This document shows, one piece after another, positions 40,048 through 48,426 of a stretch of 50,534 nt of DNA. A program made the position numbers and the translations under genes. The notes under the pieces are model-generated. The model was given only the letters and a program-made list of their open reading frames with translations. It made no database searches and was not told the DNA's origin. Numbering within the stretch: the first letter of the stretch is position 1; each line of letters opens with the position of its first letter. Source of the DNA: Streptomyces sp. NRRL F-6676 (GTDB lineage: Bacteria > Actinomycetota > Actinomycetes > Streptomycetales > Streptomycetaceae). The DNA lies in contig NZ_JOHS01000045.1 of the NCBI RefSeq assembly GCF_000725625.1, positions 1 to 50,534 on the forward strand. The letters are read 5' to 3'.

Positions 40048-40815
40048 ATGGACACCGAAACACCGCACGTGGAACGCGACCGTTCCTCCCGCCTTCCCGA
40101 CTCCGAGGATCCCTCGGACACGGAGGGGCCGGAGGAGCGGTCGCGTTTTTCATGGGTTTCCCGCGCTTCGTCGGCCTCCCGCCTGCCGTCGGCCTCCCGC
40201 ATGTCAGGGATCTCCCGCGCCGTGCGGTGGCTCCCCGGCGGGCGCCTCACGTTCGGCGCGCTGTTCTGTCTGCTCGCCCTCCTGCTGTTCAGCACCTTCG
40301 TCGCCCAGCCGTTCGAAATTCCCAGCGGTTCCATGGAGAACGGATTGAGGATCGGGGACCGCGTTCTCGTAAATAAGTTGGCGTACCGTTTCGGTGCACC
40401 GCGGCGCGGCGATGTCGTCGTGTTCGACGGGGCGGGGAACTTCGGAAACGGGGACTACGTCAAGCGCGTTGTCGGTGTGGGCGGCGACCATGTGGTCTGC
40501 TGCGACAAGGAGGGGAGGCTCGAGGTGAACGGCCGGCCGGTCGACGAGTCGTCGTTTCTGCATCCCGGTGACACTCCGTCCGACGTCCCCTTCGACGTCG
40601 TCGTGCCCGAGGGCAGGCTCTTCGTCCTCGGCGACCACCGCGCGGACTCCAGCGACTCCCGGGACCGCCTGGGCGCGCCCGGCGGCGGCATGGTCCCGGT
40701 CGGCGACGTGATCGGGCGGGCCGAGTGGATCGTGTGGCCCGCGGGGCACTGGACGCACCTGGAACGGCCCGGCGCCTACGCGCGCGTGCCCGCCGCGGAC
40801 GGTGTCCATGGGTAA
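40048..40815 (+). CDS. sipW: type I signal peptidase (first of four)
   Basis: This 255-residue enzyme cleaves signal peptides on the outer face of the membrane. One transmembrane helix (about 69-86) precedes the catalytic serine region IPSGSMENGL (Ser95) and lysine YVKRVVGVGGD (Lys139), with box E GDHRADSSDSRD. There is no C-terminal membrane segment, as I recall for SipW. The N-terminal 60 residues are charged and Ser-rich. TAGCAT (40033-40038) lies 9 nt before ATG 40048 with no ribosome-binding site, so the transcript may be leaderless. It overlaps sipX. Confidence 0.92.
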   Translation: MDTETPHVERDRSSRLPDSEDPSDTEGPEERSRFSWVSRASSASRLPSASRMSGISRAVRWLPGGRLTFGALFCLLALLLFSTFVAQPFEIPSGSMENGLRIGDRVLVNKLAYRFGAPRRGDVVVFDGAGNFGNGDYVKRVVGVGGDHVVCCDKEGRLEVNGRPVDESSFLHPGDTPSDVPFDVVVPEGRLFVLGDHRADSSDSRDRLGAPGGGMVPVGDVIGRAEWIVWPAGHWTHLERPGAYARVPAADGVHG

Positions 40816-41908
40816 CCGGGGCCGACCCCGCGGCTCGGGCCCCAGCGGTTCCGCCGCGGACAATCTGCTGCCCACCGGCTCCCGCCGGGCCGGCGCACCG
40901 GCCGGCGGCGGGCCCACGGGGCGCAGCCGGGCCGAGCGGCGCAAGCTTCAGCGCAAGGTCAAGCGCAAGCGGCGGCGCAGCGCCGTGCGGGAGATACCTC
41001 TCCTCGTCGGTGTCGCCGTCCTGATCGCGCTGGTCCTCAAGACCTTCCTCGTCCAGGCGTTCGTGATCCCGTCGGGCTCCATGGAGAACACGATCCAGAT
41101 CGGCGACCGGGTCGTCGTCGACAAGCTCACCCCCTGGTTCGGCTCCGAGCCCAAGCGGGGCGACGTGGTCGTGTTCCGCGACCCGGGGAACTGGCTCGCG
41201 GGCGAGAAGACCGCCAAGAAGGACGACCCCGTCGTCGTCAAGCAGATCAAGCAGGGGCTCGTCGCCATCGGGCTGCTGCCCTCCGACAACGACCGGGACC
41301 TCATCAAGCGGGTCGTCGCCGTCGGCGGCGACACCGTCAAGTGCTGCGACAGCGACGGCCGCATGACGGTGAACGGCATGCCCCTGGACGAGCCGTACAT
41401 TCACCCGGGGAACAAACCTTCGGACTTCTCCTTCTCCGTCACCGTCCCGCAGGGCCGGCTCTGGGTCATGGGCGATCACCGCGCCAACTCGGCCGACTCC
41501 CGTTACCACCGCTCCGAGAAGTACGGCGGCACGGTCTCCGAGAAGTCCGTCGTCGGCCGCGCGGTCGGCATCGTCTGGCCGTTCGGACACTGGACCAGGC
41601 TGCGGGAGCCGAACACATATGCGTCGGTGCCGGACGGGACGGCCACCGCGACGGCCGCGTCGCATAGGGTGGCGTCCTCGGACCGAAACGGAATGATCCC
41701 TCTCCCGACCCCTGCGGAACTCCCGCTCGTTATGGGAGTGGTGGGCCTGCGCCGACGGTGGCGCGGGCGGCGGCACAAGGTGAGGAGTGGATGTGGGGGA
41801 TTTGGCGGTCGGCGCACGGTCCGGACAGGATGGTCCGGAAGACGAGCCCGAGCGATCCGACGGAACGGCGTCCCCGGCAATGAAAGACACCGCGTACCCC
41901 GGGAGTGA
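40808..41908 (+). CDS. sipX: type I signal peptidase (second of four), long C-terminus
   Basis: The 366-residue enzyme has a basic N-terminus (RRKLQRKVKRKRRR), one helix (EIPLLVGVAVLIALVLKTFL), catalytic IPSGSMENTI and LIKRVVAVGGDTVKCC, and MGDHRANSADSRYH. A weak C-terminal hydrophobic patch (PAELPLVMGVVGLRR) is followed by about 60 Arg/Gly-rich residues. The last 116 nt overlap sipY in another frame, an unusually long overlap, and the protein is longer than the roughly 320 residues I recall for SipX. ATG 40808 was preferred to GTG 40802; both lie inside the end of sipW. Confidence 0.9.
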   Translation: MGNRGRPRGSGPSGSAADNLLPTGSRRAGAPAGGGPTGRSRAERRKLQRKVKRKRRRSAVREIPLLVGVAVLIALVLKTFLVQAFVIPSGSMENTIQIGDRVVVDKLTPWFGSEPKRGDVVVFRDPGNWLAGEKTAKKDDPVVVKQIKQGLVAIGLLPSDNDRDLIKRVVAVGGDTVKCCDSDGRMTVNGMPLDEPYIHPGNKPSDFSFSVTVPQGRLWVMGDHRANSADSRYHRSEKYGGTVSEKSVVGRAVGIVWPFGHWTRLREPNTYASVPDGTATATAASHRVASSDRNGMIPLPTPAELPLVMGVVGLRRRWRGRRHKVRSGCGGFGGRRTVRTGWSGRRARAIRRNGVPGNERHRVPRE

Positions 41909-42809
41909 CCCCGGGGACGGCGAGCACAACGGTCCCACCGATGCGGCACCCGGCCCCGGGGACGGCGGCGGCTCCCGCACCACCGAGAGCGACGGCTCCC
42001 GGACGGGCGGCCCGAAGAAACCGCGCTCCTTCTGGAAGGAGTTGCCGCTGCTCATCGGCATCGCGCTGGTGCTCGCGCTGCTGATCAAGACCTTCCTGGT
42101 GCAGGCGTTCTCGATCCCCTCGGCCTCTATGGAGAACACCCTCCAGATCGGCGACCGGGTCCTCGTCGACAAGCTCACCCCCTGGTTCGGCTCCGAGCCC
42201 GACCGCGGTGAGGTCGTCGTCTTCCACGACCCCGACAACTGGCTCGCGGGCGAGCCCACGCCCACCCCCAACCCGGTGCAGCGGGTCCTCGGCTGGATCG
42301 GCCTGATGCCGTCGGCCAACGAGAAGGACCTCATCAAGCGCGTCATCGGCGTCGCCGGCGACACCGTCGAGTGCAACGGCACCGGCCCGCTGAAGGTCAA
42401 CGGCAAGCCCCTCGACGAGACGTCGTACGTCTACGCCGGGAACACCCCTTGCAGCCTCGACGACGAGGGCGGGAAGTTCAAGGTCACGGTACCGGCGGGC
42501 AAAATCTGGGTCATGGGCGACCACCGGCAGAACTCGCTGGACTCCCGCTACCACCGCTCCGACAAGAACGGTGGCTTCGTCCCCGTCGGCAACGTCGTGG
42601 GCCGCGCCATCGTCATCGCCTGGCCCCCCACCCGCTGGGACACGCTGCCCGTCCCGGACACCTTCGACCAGAACCTGAGCGCCGCCGCGGCGCCCGACGC
42701 GCTGGCCCTCGTGGGCGTCGCCCCGCTGGTCCTGTGGCGCAGGCGGCGCCGCACCGTGCGTGTTACCGGCGGAAAGACCCGGGTTTCCGGCGGCGGTACC
42801 GCCGGGTAG
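41793..42809 (+). CDS. sipY: type I signal peptidase (third of four)
   Basis: The 338-residue enzyme has an acidic, disordered N-terminus (about 1-80), a helix ELPLLIGIALVLALLIKTFL, catalytic IPSASMENTL (SAS in place of SGS), LIKRVIGVAGDTVECN with the lysine, and MGDHRQNSLDSRYH. A C-terminal hydrophobic stretch ALALVGVAPLVLW ends in RRRRR. GTG 41793 follows GAGGAG by 5 nt; GTG 41787 or ATG 41880 are alternatives. SipY is reported as the main signal peptidase in S. lividans, as I recall. Its start lies inside sipX. Confidence 0.92.
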   Translation: MGDLAVGARSGQDGPEDEPERSDGTASPAMKDTAYPGSDPGDGEHNGPTDAAPGPGDGGGSRTTESDGSRTGGPKKPRSFWKELPLLIGIALVLALLIKTFLVQAFSIPSASMENTLQIGDRVLVDKLTPWFGSEPDRGEVVVFHDPDNWLAGEPTPTPNPVQRVLGWIGLMPSANEKDLIKRVIGVAGDTVECNGTGPLKVNGKPLDETSYVYAGNTPCSLDDEGGKFKVTVPAGKIWVMGDHRQNSLDSRYHRSDKNGGFVPVGNVVGRAIVIAWPPTRWDTLPVPDTFDQNLSAAAAPDALALVGVAPLVLWRRRRRTVRVTGGKTRVSGGGTAG

Positions 42810-42888
42810 GGTGCCGTCCCGTATCTCCGATCCTCCGCGCCCCCACCCGGGCGGCGGAGGCATATCTCCGACGTGGGGGAGCACTGGG

Positions 42889-43632
42889 ATGAGCGGGACA
42901 GGTCGTACGGGCGGGGGCCGCGGGCGGTTCGGCAGCGTGCTGTCGAACATCGCCGTGGCCCTCGGCTGTGTCCTCTTCCTCGGCGGATTCGGCTGGGGCG
43001 CCCTCGTGTACAAGCCTTATACGGTGCCGACCTCCTCCATGACGCCCACCATCGACGCCGGCGACCGGGTGCTCGCCCAGCGCGTCGACGGCGACGACAT
43101 CGAACGCGGTGACGTCGTCGTCTTCCGGCAGCAGAGCTGGGGCGACGCGCCCATGGTCAAGCGGGTCGTGGCGGTCGGCGGCGACACCGTCGGCTGCTGC
43201 ACCGACGGCAAGCTGACCGTCAACGGCAAGCAGATCGACGAGCCCTATCTGCCCGCCGGCCAGGCCGCCGAGTCCAGGAAGATCCCCACGCTCACCGTTC
43301 CCAAGGGCCGGCTGTTCCTCCTCGGCGACGAGCGCAGCGGCTCCCTCGACTCCACCGCCCACCTCACCGAGGCCGGCAGCGGCACGGTGCCGCGCAGCGC
43401 GGTGGACTCCCGCGTGGACGCCGTCGCCTGGCCGATGCACGGCATGCTGGCCCGCCCGACCGGGTTCGAGGCGCTCGGCCCGCTCTCCTCGCCGGGGCCG
43501 CTGCGGATCATCCTCGCCGCGATCGTCGCCGGGGTCGTACTGATCCTGGGCGGAGCGGCGTACGGGCCCCTCGCCAAGCGTCTGGGCGGCAGGCGCCCGG
43601 CCTCGCGGAGGGAGCCGGCGGGTGTCCACTGA
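42889..43632 (+). CDS. sipZ: type I signal peptidase (fourth of four)
   Basis: The 247-residue enzyme has helices at about 20-40 (NIAVALGCVLFLGGFGWGAL) and near the C-terminus (IILAAIVAGVVLILGGAAYG). The serine box is VPTSSMTPTI and the lysine box MVKRVVAVGGDTVGCC. Box E reads LGDERSGSLDSTAH, so the usual GDHR is GDER. ATG 42889 follows GGGGGA by 8 nt. It overlaps the Nudix gene start by 11 nt. Confidence 0.92.
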   Translation: MSGTGRTGGGRGRFGSVLSNIAVALGCVLFLGGFGWGALVYKPYTVPTSSMTPTIDAGDRVLAQRVDGDDIERGDVVVFRQQSWGDAPMVKRVVAVGGDTVGCCTDGKLTVNGKQIDEPYLPAGQAAESRKIPTLTVPKGRLFLLGDERSGSLDSTAHLTEAGSGTVPRSAVDSRVDAVAWPMHGMLARPTGFEALGPLSSPGPLRIILAAIVAGVVLILGGAAYGPLAKRLGGRRPASRREPAGVH

Positions 43633-44170
43633 GCCGGTGCCGGCGGCACCTGGGGCCGCGGAGGGAGCGGCTCCCCAGGATGCTGAGCCACGGCTGCGCA
43701 AGGTGGCCCGTGTGGTGCTGCTCGATCCGGAGGACCGCATCCTGCTCCTCCACGGACACGAACCGGACGATCCGGCCGACGACTGGTGGTTCACCCCCGG
43801 CGGCGGACTGGAGGGCGCGGAGACCCGCGAGGAGGCCGCCCGGCGCGAACTCGCGGAGGAGACCGGCATCACCGAGATCGCGCTCGGCCCTGTGCTGTGG
43901 CGGCGCCGCTGCTCCTTCCCCTTCGCCGGGCGACGCTGGGACCAGGACGAGTGGTACTACCTGGCCCGCACCCGCCAGACCGGGACGGCGCCGACGGCCC
44001 TGACGGAACTGGAGCGGCGCAGCGTCGCCGGTGCGCGGTGGTGGACGTGCCGGGAACTGGCCCTCACCCGTGAGACGGTGTATCCGACCAGACTCGCCGG
44101 GCTGCTGCGCAGGCTGCTCGACGACGGTCCCCCGGCCGAGCCGGAGACCCTCGACACCGAAATCGTCTAG
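43622..44170 (+). CDS. Nudix hydrolase
   Basis: The 182-residue protein has an intact Nudix box, GGGLEGAETREEAARRELAE followed by ETGI, coordinating Mg2+ for hydrolysis of a nucleoside-diphosphate-linked substrate that cannot be deduced. WWFTPGGG precedes the box as in many family members. GTG 43622 overlaps the sipZ end; GGAGGGAG lies about 8 nt upstream. Its position after the signal peptidases is conserved in Streptomyces as I recall, but no functional link is apparent. Confidence 0.9.
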   Translation: MSTEPVPAAPGAAEGAAPQDAEPRLRKVARVVLLDPEDRILLLHGHEPDDPADDWWFTPGGGLEGAETREEAARRELAEETGITEIALGPVLWRRRCSFPFAGRRWDQDEWYYLARTRQTGTAPTALTELERRSVAGARWWTCRELALTRETVYPTRLAGLLRRLLDDGPPAEPETLDTEIV

Positions 44171-44225
44171 GGGCACGCGGGGCTGGCGCACAATAGGGGG
44201 ACGCACGGCTGAAGGGGAACATGCC

Positions 44226-44534
44226 ATGAGCGCCGAGGACCTCGAGAAGTACGAGACCGAGATGGAGCTGAAGCTCTACCGGGAGTACCGCGACGTCGTC
44301 GGTCTGTTCAAATATGTGATCGAGACCGAGCGGCGTTTCTACCTCACCAACGACTACGAGATGCAGGTGCACTCCGTCCAGGGTGAGGTGTTCTTTGAGG
44401 TGACGATGGCGGATGCGTGGGTCTGGGACATGTACCGGCCCGCCCGCTTCGTCAAGCAGGTACGGGTTCTCACGTTCAAGGACGTGAATATCGAGGAGCT
44501 GAACAAGAGCGACCTCGAGCTGCCGGGGGGCTGA
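44226..44534 (+). CDS. DUF2469 family protein
   Basis: A 102-residue acidic protein with the conserved actinobacterial sequence MSAEDLEKYETEMELKLYRE, VVGLFKYVIETERRFYLTND and VTMADAWVWDMYRPARFVKQ. The function of DUF2469 is unknown. The AAGGGGA ribosome-binding site fits ATG 44226; the ATG at 44221 would give only a two-codon frame. It sits in the usual place before yraN. An 8-bp hairpin follows at 44574-44595. Confidence 0.9.
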   Translation: MSAEDLEKYETEMELKLYREYRDVVGLFKYVIETERRFYLTNDYEMQVHSVQGEVFFEVTMADAWVWDMYRPARFVKQVRVLTFKDVNIEELNKSDLELPGG

Positions 44535-44573
44535 GGGGGCCGAGGAGGCTGGGCGGGGCGGTGGTGGCAGGCG

Positions 44574-44595
44574 GGCTCACGTCAACGCGTGAGCC
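44574..44595 (+). terminator. 8-bp hairpin after DUF2469 gene
   Basis: GGCTCACG (44574-44581) pairs with CGTGAGCC (44588-44595) around a 6-nt loop, 39 bp after the stop. No T-tract. Confidence 0.5.
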
Positions 44596-44621
44596 GCGCG
44601 CCACCCGTGCGGGTGACGGAG

Positions 44622-44658
44622 ATATCCACAATCCGCCGGTTGTCCACCAAGATCCACA
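44622..44658 (+). promoter_or_regulatory. cluster of DnaA-box-like 9-mers
   Basis: ATATCCACA (44622), TTGTCCACC (44640) and AGATCCACA (44650) share the TCCAC core of the actinobacterial DnaA box TTGTCCACA. The middle one differs at one base only. They lie 50-80 bp before yraN. Confidence 0.4.
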
Positions 44659-44703
44659 CGTCTGCCGTTCTGCCCGCAGTGTTGGCGCCGAGGAGGTGCC
44701 GAC

Positions 44704-45150
44704 ATGGCAGAGACGTACGGGAAGAACGGCACGACTGCGAAGAACGGTGCGCGGAACGGCACAACGGCCGGCCCGCCGCGCGGCGCACGGACGGCGCGCA
44801 GCGCGCTCGGACGGTACGGGGAGGCGCTGGCGGCCCGCCGGCTCACCGATTCCGGCCTGACCGTCCTGCGGCGCAACTGGCGCTGCGGCAGGACCGGCGA
44901 GATCGACATCGTCGCCCGCGACGGCGACGCACTCGTCATCTGCGAAGTCAAGACCCGCAGGGCCGGCCCCTTCGAACACCCCATGGCCGCCATCACCCCG
45001 GCCAAGGCGGAACGCCTGCGCGGCCTCGCCGAACGCTGGTTGCAGGAACACGGCGGAGCACCACCCGGCGGCGTCCGCATCGACCTGGTCGGCGTCGTCC
45101 TACCACGACGCGGCGCACCCGTCGTCGAACACGTACGGGGGGTGGCGTGA
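44704..45150 (+). CDS. yraN: YraN/UPF0102 family protein
   Basis: The 148-residue protein has the endonuclease-like fold of UPF0102: [40 protein letters not shown] and VICEVKTRR, carrying the GEID...EVK restriction-endonuclease-like residues. The first 27 residues are an extra low-complexity stretch ([16 protein letters not shown]). Biochemical role is unsettled. Its stop overlaps yifB as TGATG at 45148-45152. Confidence 0.92.
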   Translation: MAETYGKNGTTAKNGARNGTTAGPPRGARTARSALGRYGEALAARRLTDSGLTVLRRNWRCGRTGEIDIVARDGDALVICEVKTRRAGPFEHPMAAITPAKAERLRGLAERWLQEHGGAPPGGVRIDLVGVVLPRRGAPVVEHVRGVA

Positions 45151-46775
45151 TGGGATTCGCCCGTACGTGCTCGGTGGCACTCGTCGGCGTCGAGGGCGTC
45201 GTCGTCGAGGTCCAGGCCGATCTGGAACCCGGAGTCGCCGCCTTCACCCTCGTCGGCCTGCCCGACAAGAGCCTCACCGAGAGCAAGGACCGGGTCCGCG
45301 CCGCCGTCGTCAATTCCGGCTCCGCCTGGCCCCAGAAGAAACTCACCGTCGGCCTCAGCCCCGCCTCCGTGCCCAAAAGCGGCAGCGGCTTCGATCTGGC
45401 CGTCGCCGCGGCCGTCCTCGGTGCCTGCGAGCGGATCGACCCGCGCGTCCTCGCGGACATCGTCATGATCGGCGAACTCGGCCTCGACGGCCGCGTCCGC
45501 CCCGTCCGCGGCGTCCTGCCCGCGGTCCTCGCCGCCGCCGACGCCGGCTACGAACAGGTCGTCGTCCCCGAGAGCGCGGCGGCCGAGGCCGCCCTGGTGC
45601 CCGGCGTCTCCGTCCTCGGCGTCCGCAGCCTCCGCCAGCTCATCGCCGTCCTCGCCGACGAACCCGTACCCGACGAGGACCCCGACACCGCCGGCCGGCC
45701 CGACCCGCTCCTCGCGGGGCTGCGCCTGCCCGGCACCGGAGCCGCCACCGGCATGCACACCATCGGCGCCGCCGCCCAGGACAACGGCCACGACCTCGCC
45801 GACGTCGTCGGCCAGCACGCGGCCCGCACCGCCGTCGAGGTCGCCGCCGCCGGCGGACACCACCTGTTCCTCGAAGGACCGCCCGGCGCGGGCAAGACCA
45901 TGCTCGCCGAACGGCTCCCGGCCGTACTGCCCGCGCTCACCCGCCAGGAATCCCTCGAAGTCACCGCCGTCCACTCGGTCGCCGGACTCCTCCCCGCGGG
46001 CAAACCCCTCGTCGACACCGCCCCCTACTGCGCACCCCACCACTCCGCCACCATGCAGGCCCTCGTCGGCGGTGGCCAGGGCATCGCCCGCCCCGGCGCG
46101 GTCTCCCTCGCCCACAGGGGAATTCTTTTTCTGGACGAGGCCCCGGAGTTCAACAGCCACGCCCTCGACGCCCTGCGGCAGCCCCTCGAATCGGGCCACG
46201 TCGTCATCGCCCGCAGCGCCGGTGTCGTACGGTTCCCGGCCAAGTTCCTGATGGTCCTCGCCGCCAACCCCTGCCCCTGCGGCCGCTTCTCCCGGCGCGA
46301 CACCCAGTGCGAATGCCCACCCTCCGTGATCCGCCGCTACCAGGCCCGGCTCTCCGGACCACTCCTGGACCGCGTCGACCTGCGCGTCGAGGTCGACCCC
46401 GTCAGCCGCTCCCAGCTCACCGACCTCGACGCCAGGGGCGAGGCCACGGCCACCGTCGCCGCCCGGGTGCACGCCGCCCGGGAACGCGCGGCCGCCCGCC
46501 TCGCCGACACCCCCTGGAGCACCAACAGCGAGATCCCCGGCCGCGAACTGCGCAGCAGGTGGCACGCCGTACCCGGCGCCATGGAAGAGGCCGAGCACCA
46601 GCTGGAACGCGGCGCGCTCACCGCCCGCGGCATCGACCGCGTCCTCCGCGTCGCCTGGACCGTCGCCGACCTCACCGGCCACGACCGCCCCGGCGTCGCC
46701 GACGTCAGCCTTGCACTCCAACTCCGCACAGGCGTCCCGCGCGGCGTCCCGATGGCCATCGGAGCGGGCACATGA
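45150..46775 (+). CDS. YifB/ComM family Mg-chelatase-like AAA ATPase
   Basis: The 541-residue protein starts with a LonC-like domain (ALVGVEGVVVEVQADLEPGV, GFDLAVAAAVL). An AAA+ ATPase follows, with GPPGAGKT at 243-250, Walker B ILFLDEAPEF, and a zinc-like AANPCPCGRF with later CECPPSVIRRY; the Mg-chelatase C-terminal domain comes last. In naturally competent bacteria ComM promotes branch migration of donor DNA. Streptomyces is not known to be naturally competent, so the role may be in repair. It overlaps yraN and dprA by single-base or ATGA junctions. Confidence 0.95.
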   Translation: MGFARTCSVALVGVEGVVVEVQADLEPGVAAFTLVGLPDKSLTESKDRVRAAVVNSGSAWPQKKLTVGLSPASVPKSGSGFDLAVAAAVLGACERIDPRVLADIVMIGELGLDGRVRPVRGVLPAVLAAADAGYEQVVVPESAAAEAALVPGVSVLGVRSLRQLIAVLADEPVPDEDPDTAGRPDPLLAGLRLPGTGAATGMHTIGAAAQDNGHDLADVVGQHAARTAVEVAAAGGHHLFLEGPPGAGKTMLAERLPAVLPALTRQESLEVTAVHSVAGLLPAGKPLVDTAPYCAPHHSATMQALVGGGQGIARPGAVSLAHRGILFLDEAPEFNSHALDALRQPLESGHVVIARSAGVVRFPAKFLMVLAANPCPCGRFSRRDTQCECPPSVIRRYQARLSGPLLDRVDLRVEVDPVSRSQLTDLDARGEATATVAARVHAARERAAARLADTPWSTNSEIPGRELRSRWHAVPGAMEEAEHQLERGALTARGIDRVLRVAWTVADLTGHDRPGVADVSLALQLRTGVPRGVPMAIGAGT

Positions 46776-48103
46776 CCGCGGAACCACCCGCCCGGGAGGG
46801 CGGGGCGGCCGACGGCGACGGGGCCCGGGACCGCCGGTCCGGGGCCGGGCGGGCCGGCGGCCCCGGGGCGGGGACCTACCGGGCCGCCAACCAGGCAGGG
46901 GACAGGAGGGCAGGGGACTGCCGAGCTGAGGAACACCGGGGGGCCGGGGACGCACACGCCGCCGATCCGGAGCTGCTCGCCCGGGTCTTCCTCAGCCGCG
47001 TCGTCGAACCCGGCGACGAGACCGCCGGACGCTGGCTGCGCGAACGAGGCGCCGCCCAGGTCGCCGCGCACCTGAGAGCGGGCGGCGGACCACTGCCGGG
47101 CGTCTCGGAGACACGATGGGCCGGACTGCTCGCCCGCGCCCGGCGGGCCGACCCCGCACACGATCTCGCCGTCGCACGGGACGCCGGAGTGCGCTTCGTC
47201 CGCCCCGGCGACCTCGAATGGCCCGCGCAGCTCGACGACCTCGCGGACGCGCGGCCCGTCGGACTCTGGGTCCGCGGCACACCCAGCCTCCGCATGTGGG
47301 CCCTGCGCTCCGTCGCCGTCGTCGGCGCCCGCGCCTGCACCGAGTACGGGTCACACATGGCCACCACCCTCGCCGCCCAACTCGCCGAACGGGGCTGGGT
47401 CGTCATCTCCGGCGGCGCCTACGGCGTCGACGGCGCCGCCCACCGCGGTGCCCTCGCCGCCGGCGGCGCCACCGTCGCCGTCCTCGCCTGCGGCGTCGAC
47501 CGCCCCTACCCCCGCGGACACACCGCGCTGCTCACCAGAATCGCCCGGCAAGGACTCGTCATCGGCGAACTGCCACCCGGCGACCACCCCACGCCCAGCA
47601 GATTCATCCAGCGCAACCGGGTCATCGCCGCCCTCACCCGGGGCACCGTCGTCGTCGAGGCCGCCCACCGCAGCGGCGCCCTCGTCACCGCCCGCGCCGC
47701 CACCCGGCTCGGCCGCCACACCATGGGCGTCCCCGGCCCCGCGACCAGCGCGCTCTCCGCCGGAGTGCACGAACTGCTGCGCGGCGACGCCGTCCTCGTC
47801 TCCGACGCCGCCGAGATCACCGAACTCGTAGGTGACATGGGAGAACTCGCACCGGACAGACACGGCCCCGTCCTCCCGCGCGACCTGCTCGACACGGGCA
47901 CCGCCCACGTCCTGGCCGCCCTGCCCGGCAGCTCCACCGCCACCACCGACGACATCGCCCGCGAAGCACGCACGACCCCCGACGACGCCGTCGGAAAACT
48001 GTACGAACTCCGCGCACTTGGCTTCGTGGAACGACACGGCGACGGCTGGAAGTTGACACGCCAGGCCATCACATCCGGCCGCCCCGGACCCCACCCGCCC
48101 TGA
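46772..48103 (+). CDS. dprA: DNA processing protein DprA
   Basis: DprA protects incoming single-stranded DNA and loads RecA. The 443-residue protein has a disordered Gly/Ala/Arg N-terminus of about 60 residues, a helical region, then the Rossmann core: SVAVVGARACTEYGSHMATT, VISGGAYGVDGAAHRGAL, FIQRNRVIAALTRGTVVVEA and SGALVTARAA. A C-terminal winged helix (TTDDIAREARTTPDDAVGKL) follows. ATG 46772 overlaps the yifB stop as ATGA. yraN-yifB-dprA is a tightly coupled operon. Confidence 0.95.
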   Translation: MTAEPPAREGGAADGDGARDRRSGAGRAGGPGAGTYRAANQAGDRRAGDCRAEEHRGAGDAHAADPELLARVFLSRVVEPGDETAGRWLRERGAAQVAAHLRAGGGPLPGVSETRWAGLLARARRADPAHDLAVARDAGVRFVRPGDLEWPAQLDDLADARPVGLWVRGTPSLRMWALRSVAVVGARACTEYGSHMATTLAAQLAERGWVVISGGAYGVDGAAHRGALAAGGATVAVLACGVDRPYPRGHTALLTRIARQGLVIGELPPGDHPTPSRFIQRNRVIAALTRGTVVVEAAHRSGALVTARAATRLGRHTMGVPGPATSALSAGVHELLRGDAVLVSDAAEITELVGDMGELAPDRHGPVLPRDLLDTGTAHVLAALPGSSTATTDDIAREARTTPDDAVGKLYELRALGFVERHGDGWKLTRQAITSGRPGPHPP

Positions 48104-48426
48104 CCGAGAGTGTTCGCCCGTCCGTGGGACCCCCGGCGACCTCGGCACTTCGCACTCCCGGACACAACCGATCATCACTGTGCGTGAGGTCACCGGGAGC
48201 GTGCCGCACGCGGCGCGGCCCCTTCGCGCACGGGTGATCCACGGCCCTTCGCGCACTGCGACGGCTCAGTCACGCTACGCTCACAAGGATCCGGCAACGA
48301 CGGAACACCACCAAACAGCACACGGCGACAACACTGCACACGGCGACAACGACAGAACACCCCGGCACGGGACCGACGGCACCCAAGGGCCGTACCGGTC
48401 CACGGCAGAACGGCACAAGGCGACGA
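48104..48426 (+). promoter_or_regulatory. whiG upstream region
   Basis: These 323 bp hold no gene. They contain CGTGAGGTCACC (48183-48194), close to the BldD box AGTGA-N-TCACC, and a possible -10 TACGCT at 48276-48281. A 15-bp direct repeat GCACACGGCGACAAC occurs at 48318-48332 and 48336-48350. BldD is known to repress whiG in S. coelicolor; the exact site here is inferred. Confidence 0.5.

Noticed and set aside
44221..44229. Two-codon upstream frame ATG CCA TGA overlapping the DUF2469 start
   Set aside because: It may affect translation but nothing beyond the overlap supports a regulatory role; such overlaps arise by chance.
48104..48426. Integrated element between dprA and whiG
   Set aside because: I recall extra genes here in S. 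coelicolor, but in this window the gap is 323 bp with no gene or attachment-site duplication.
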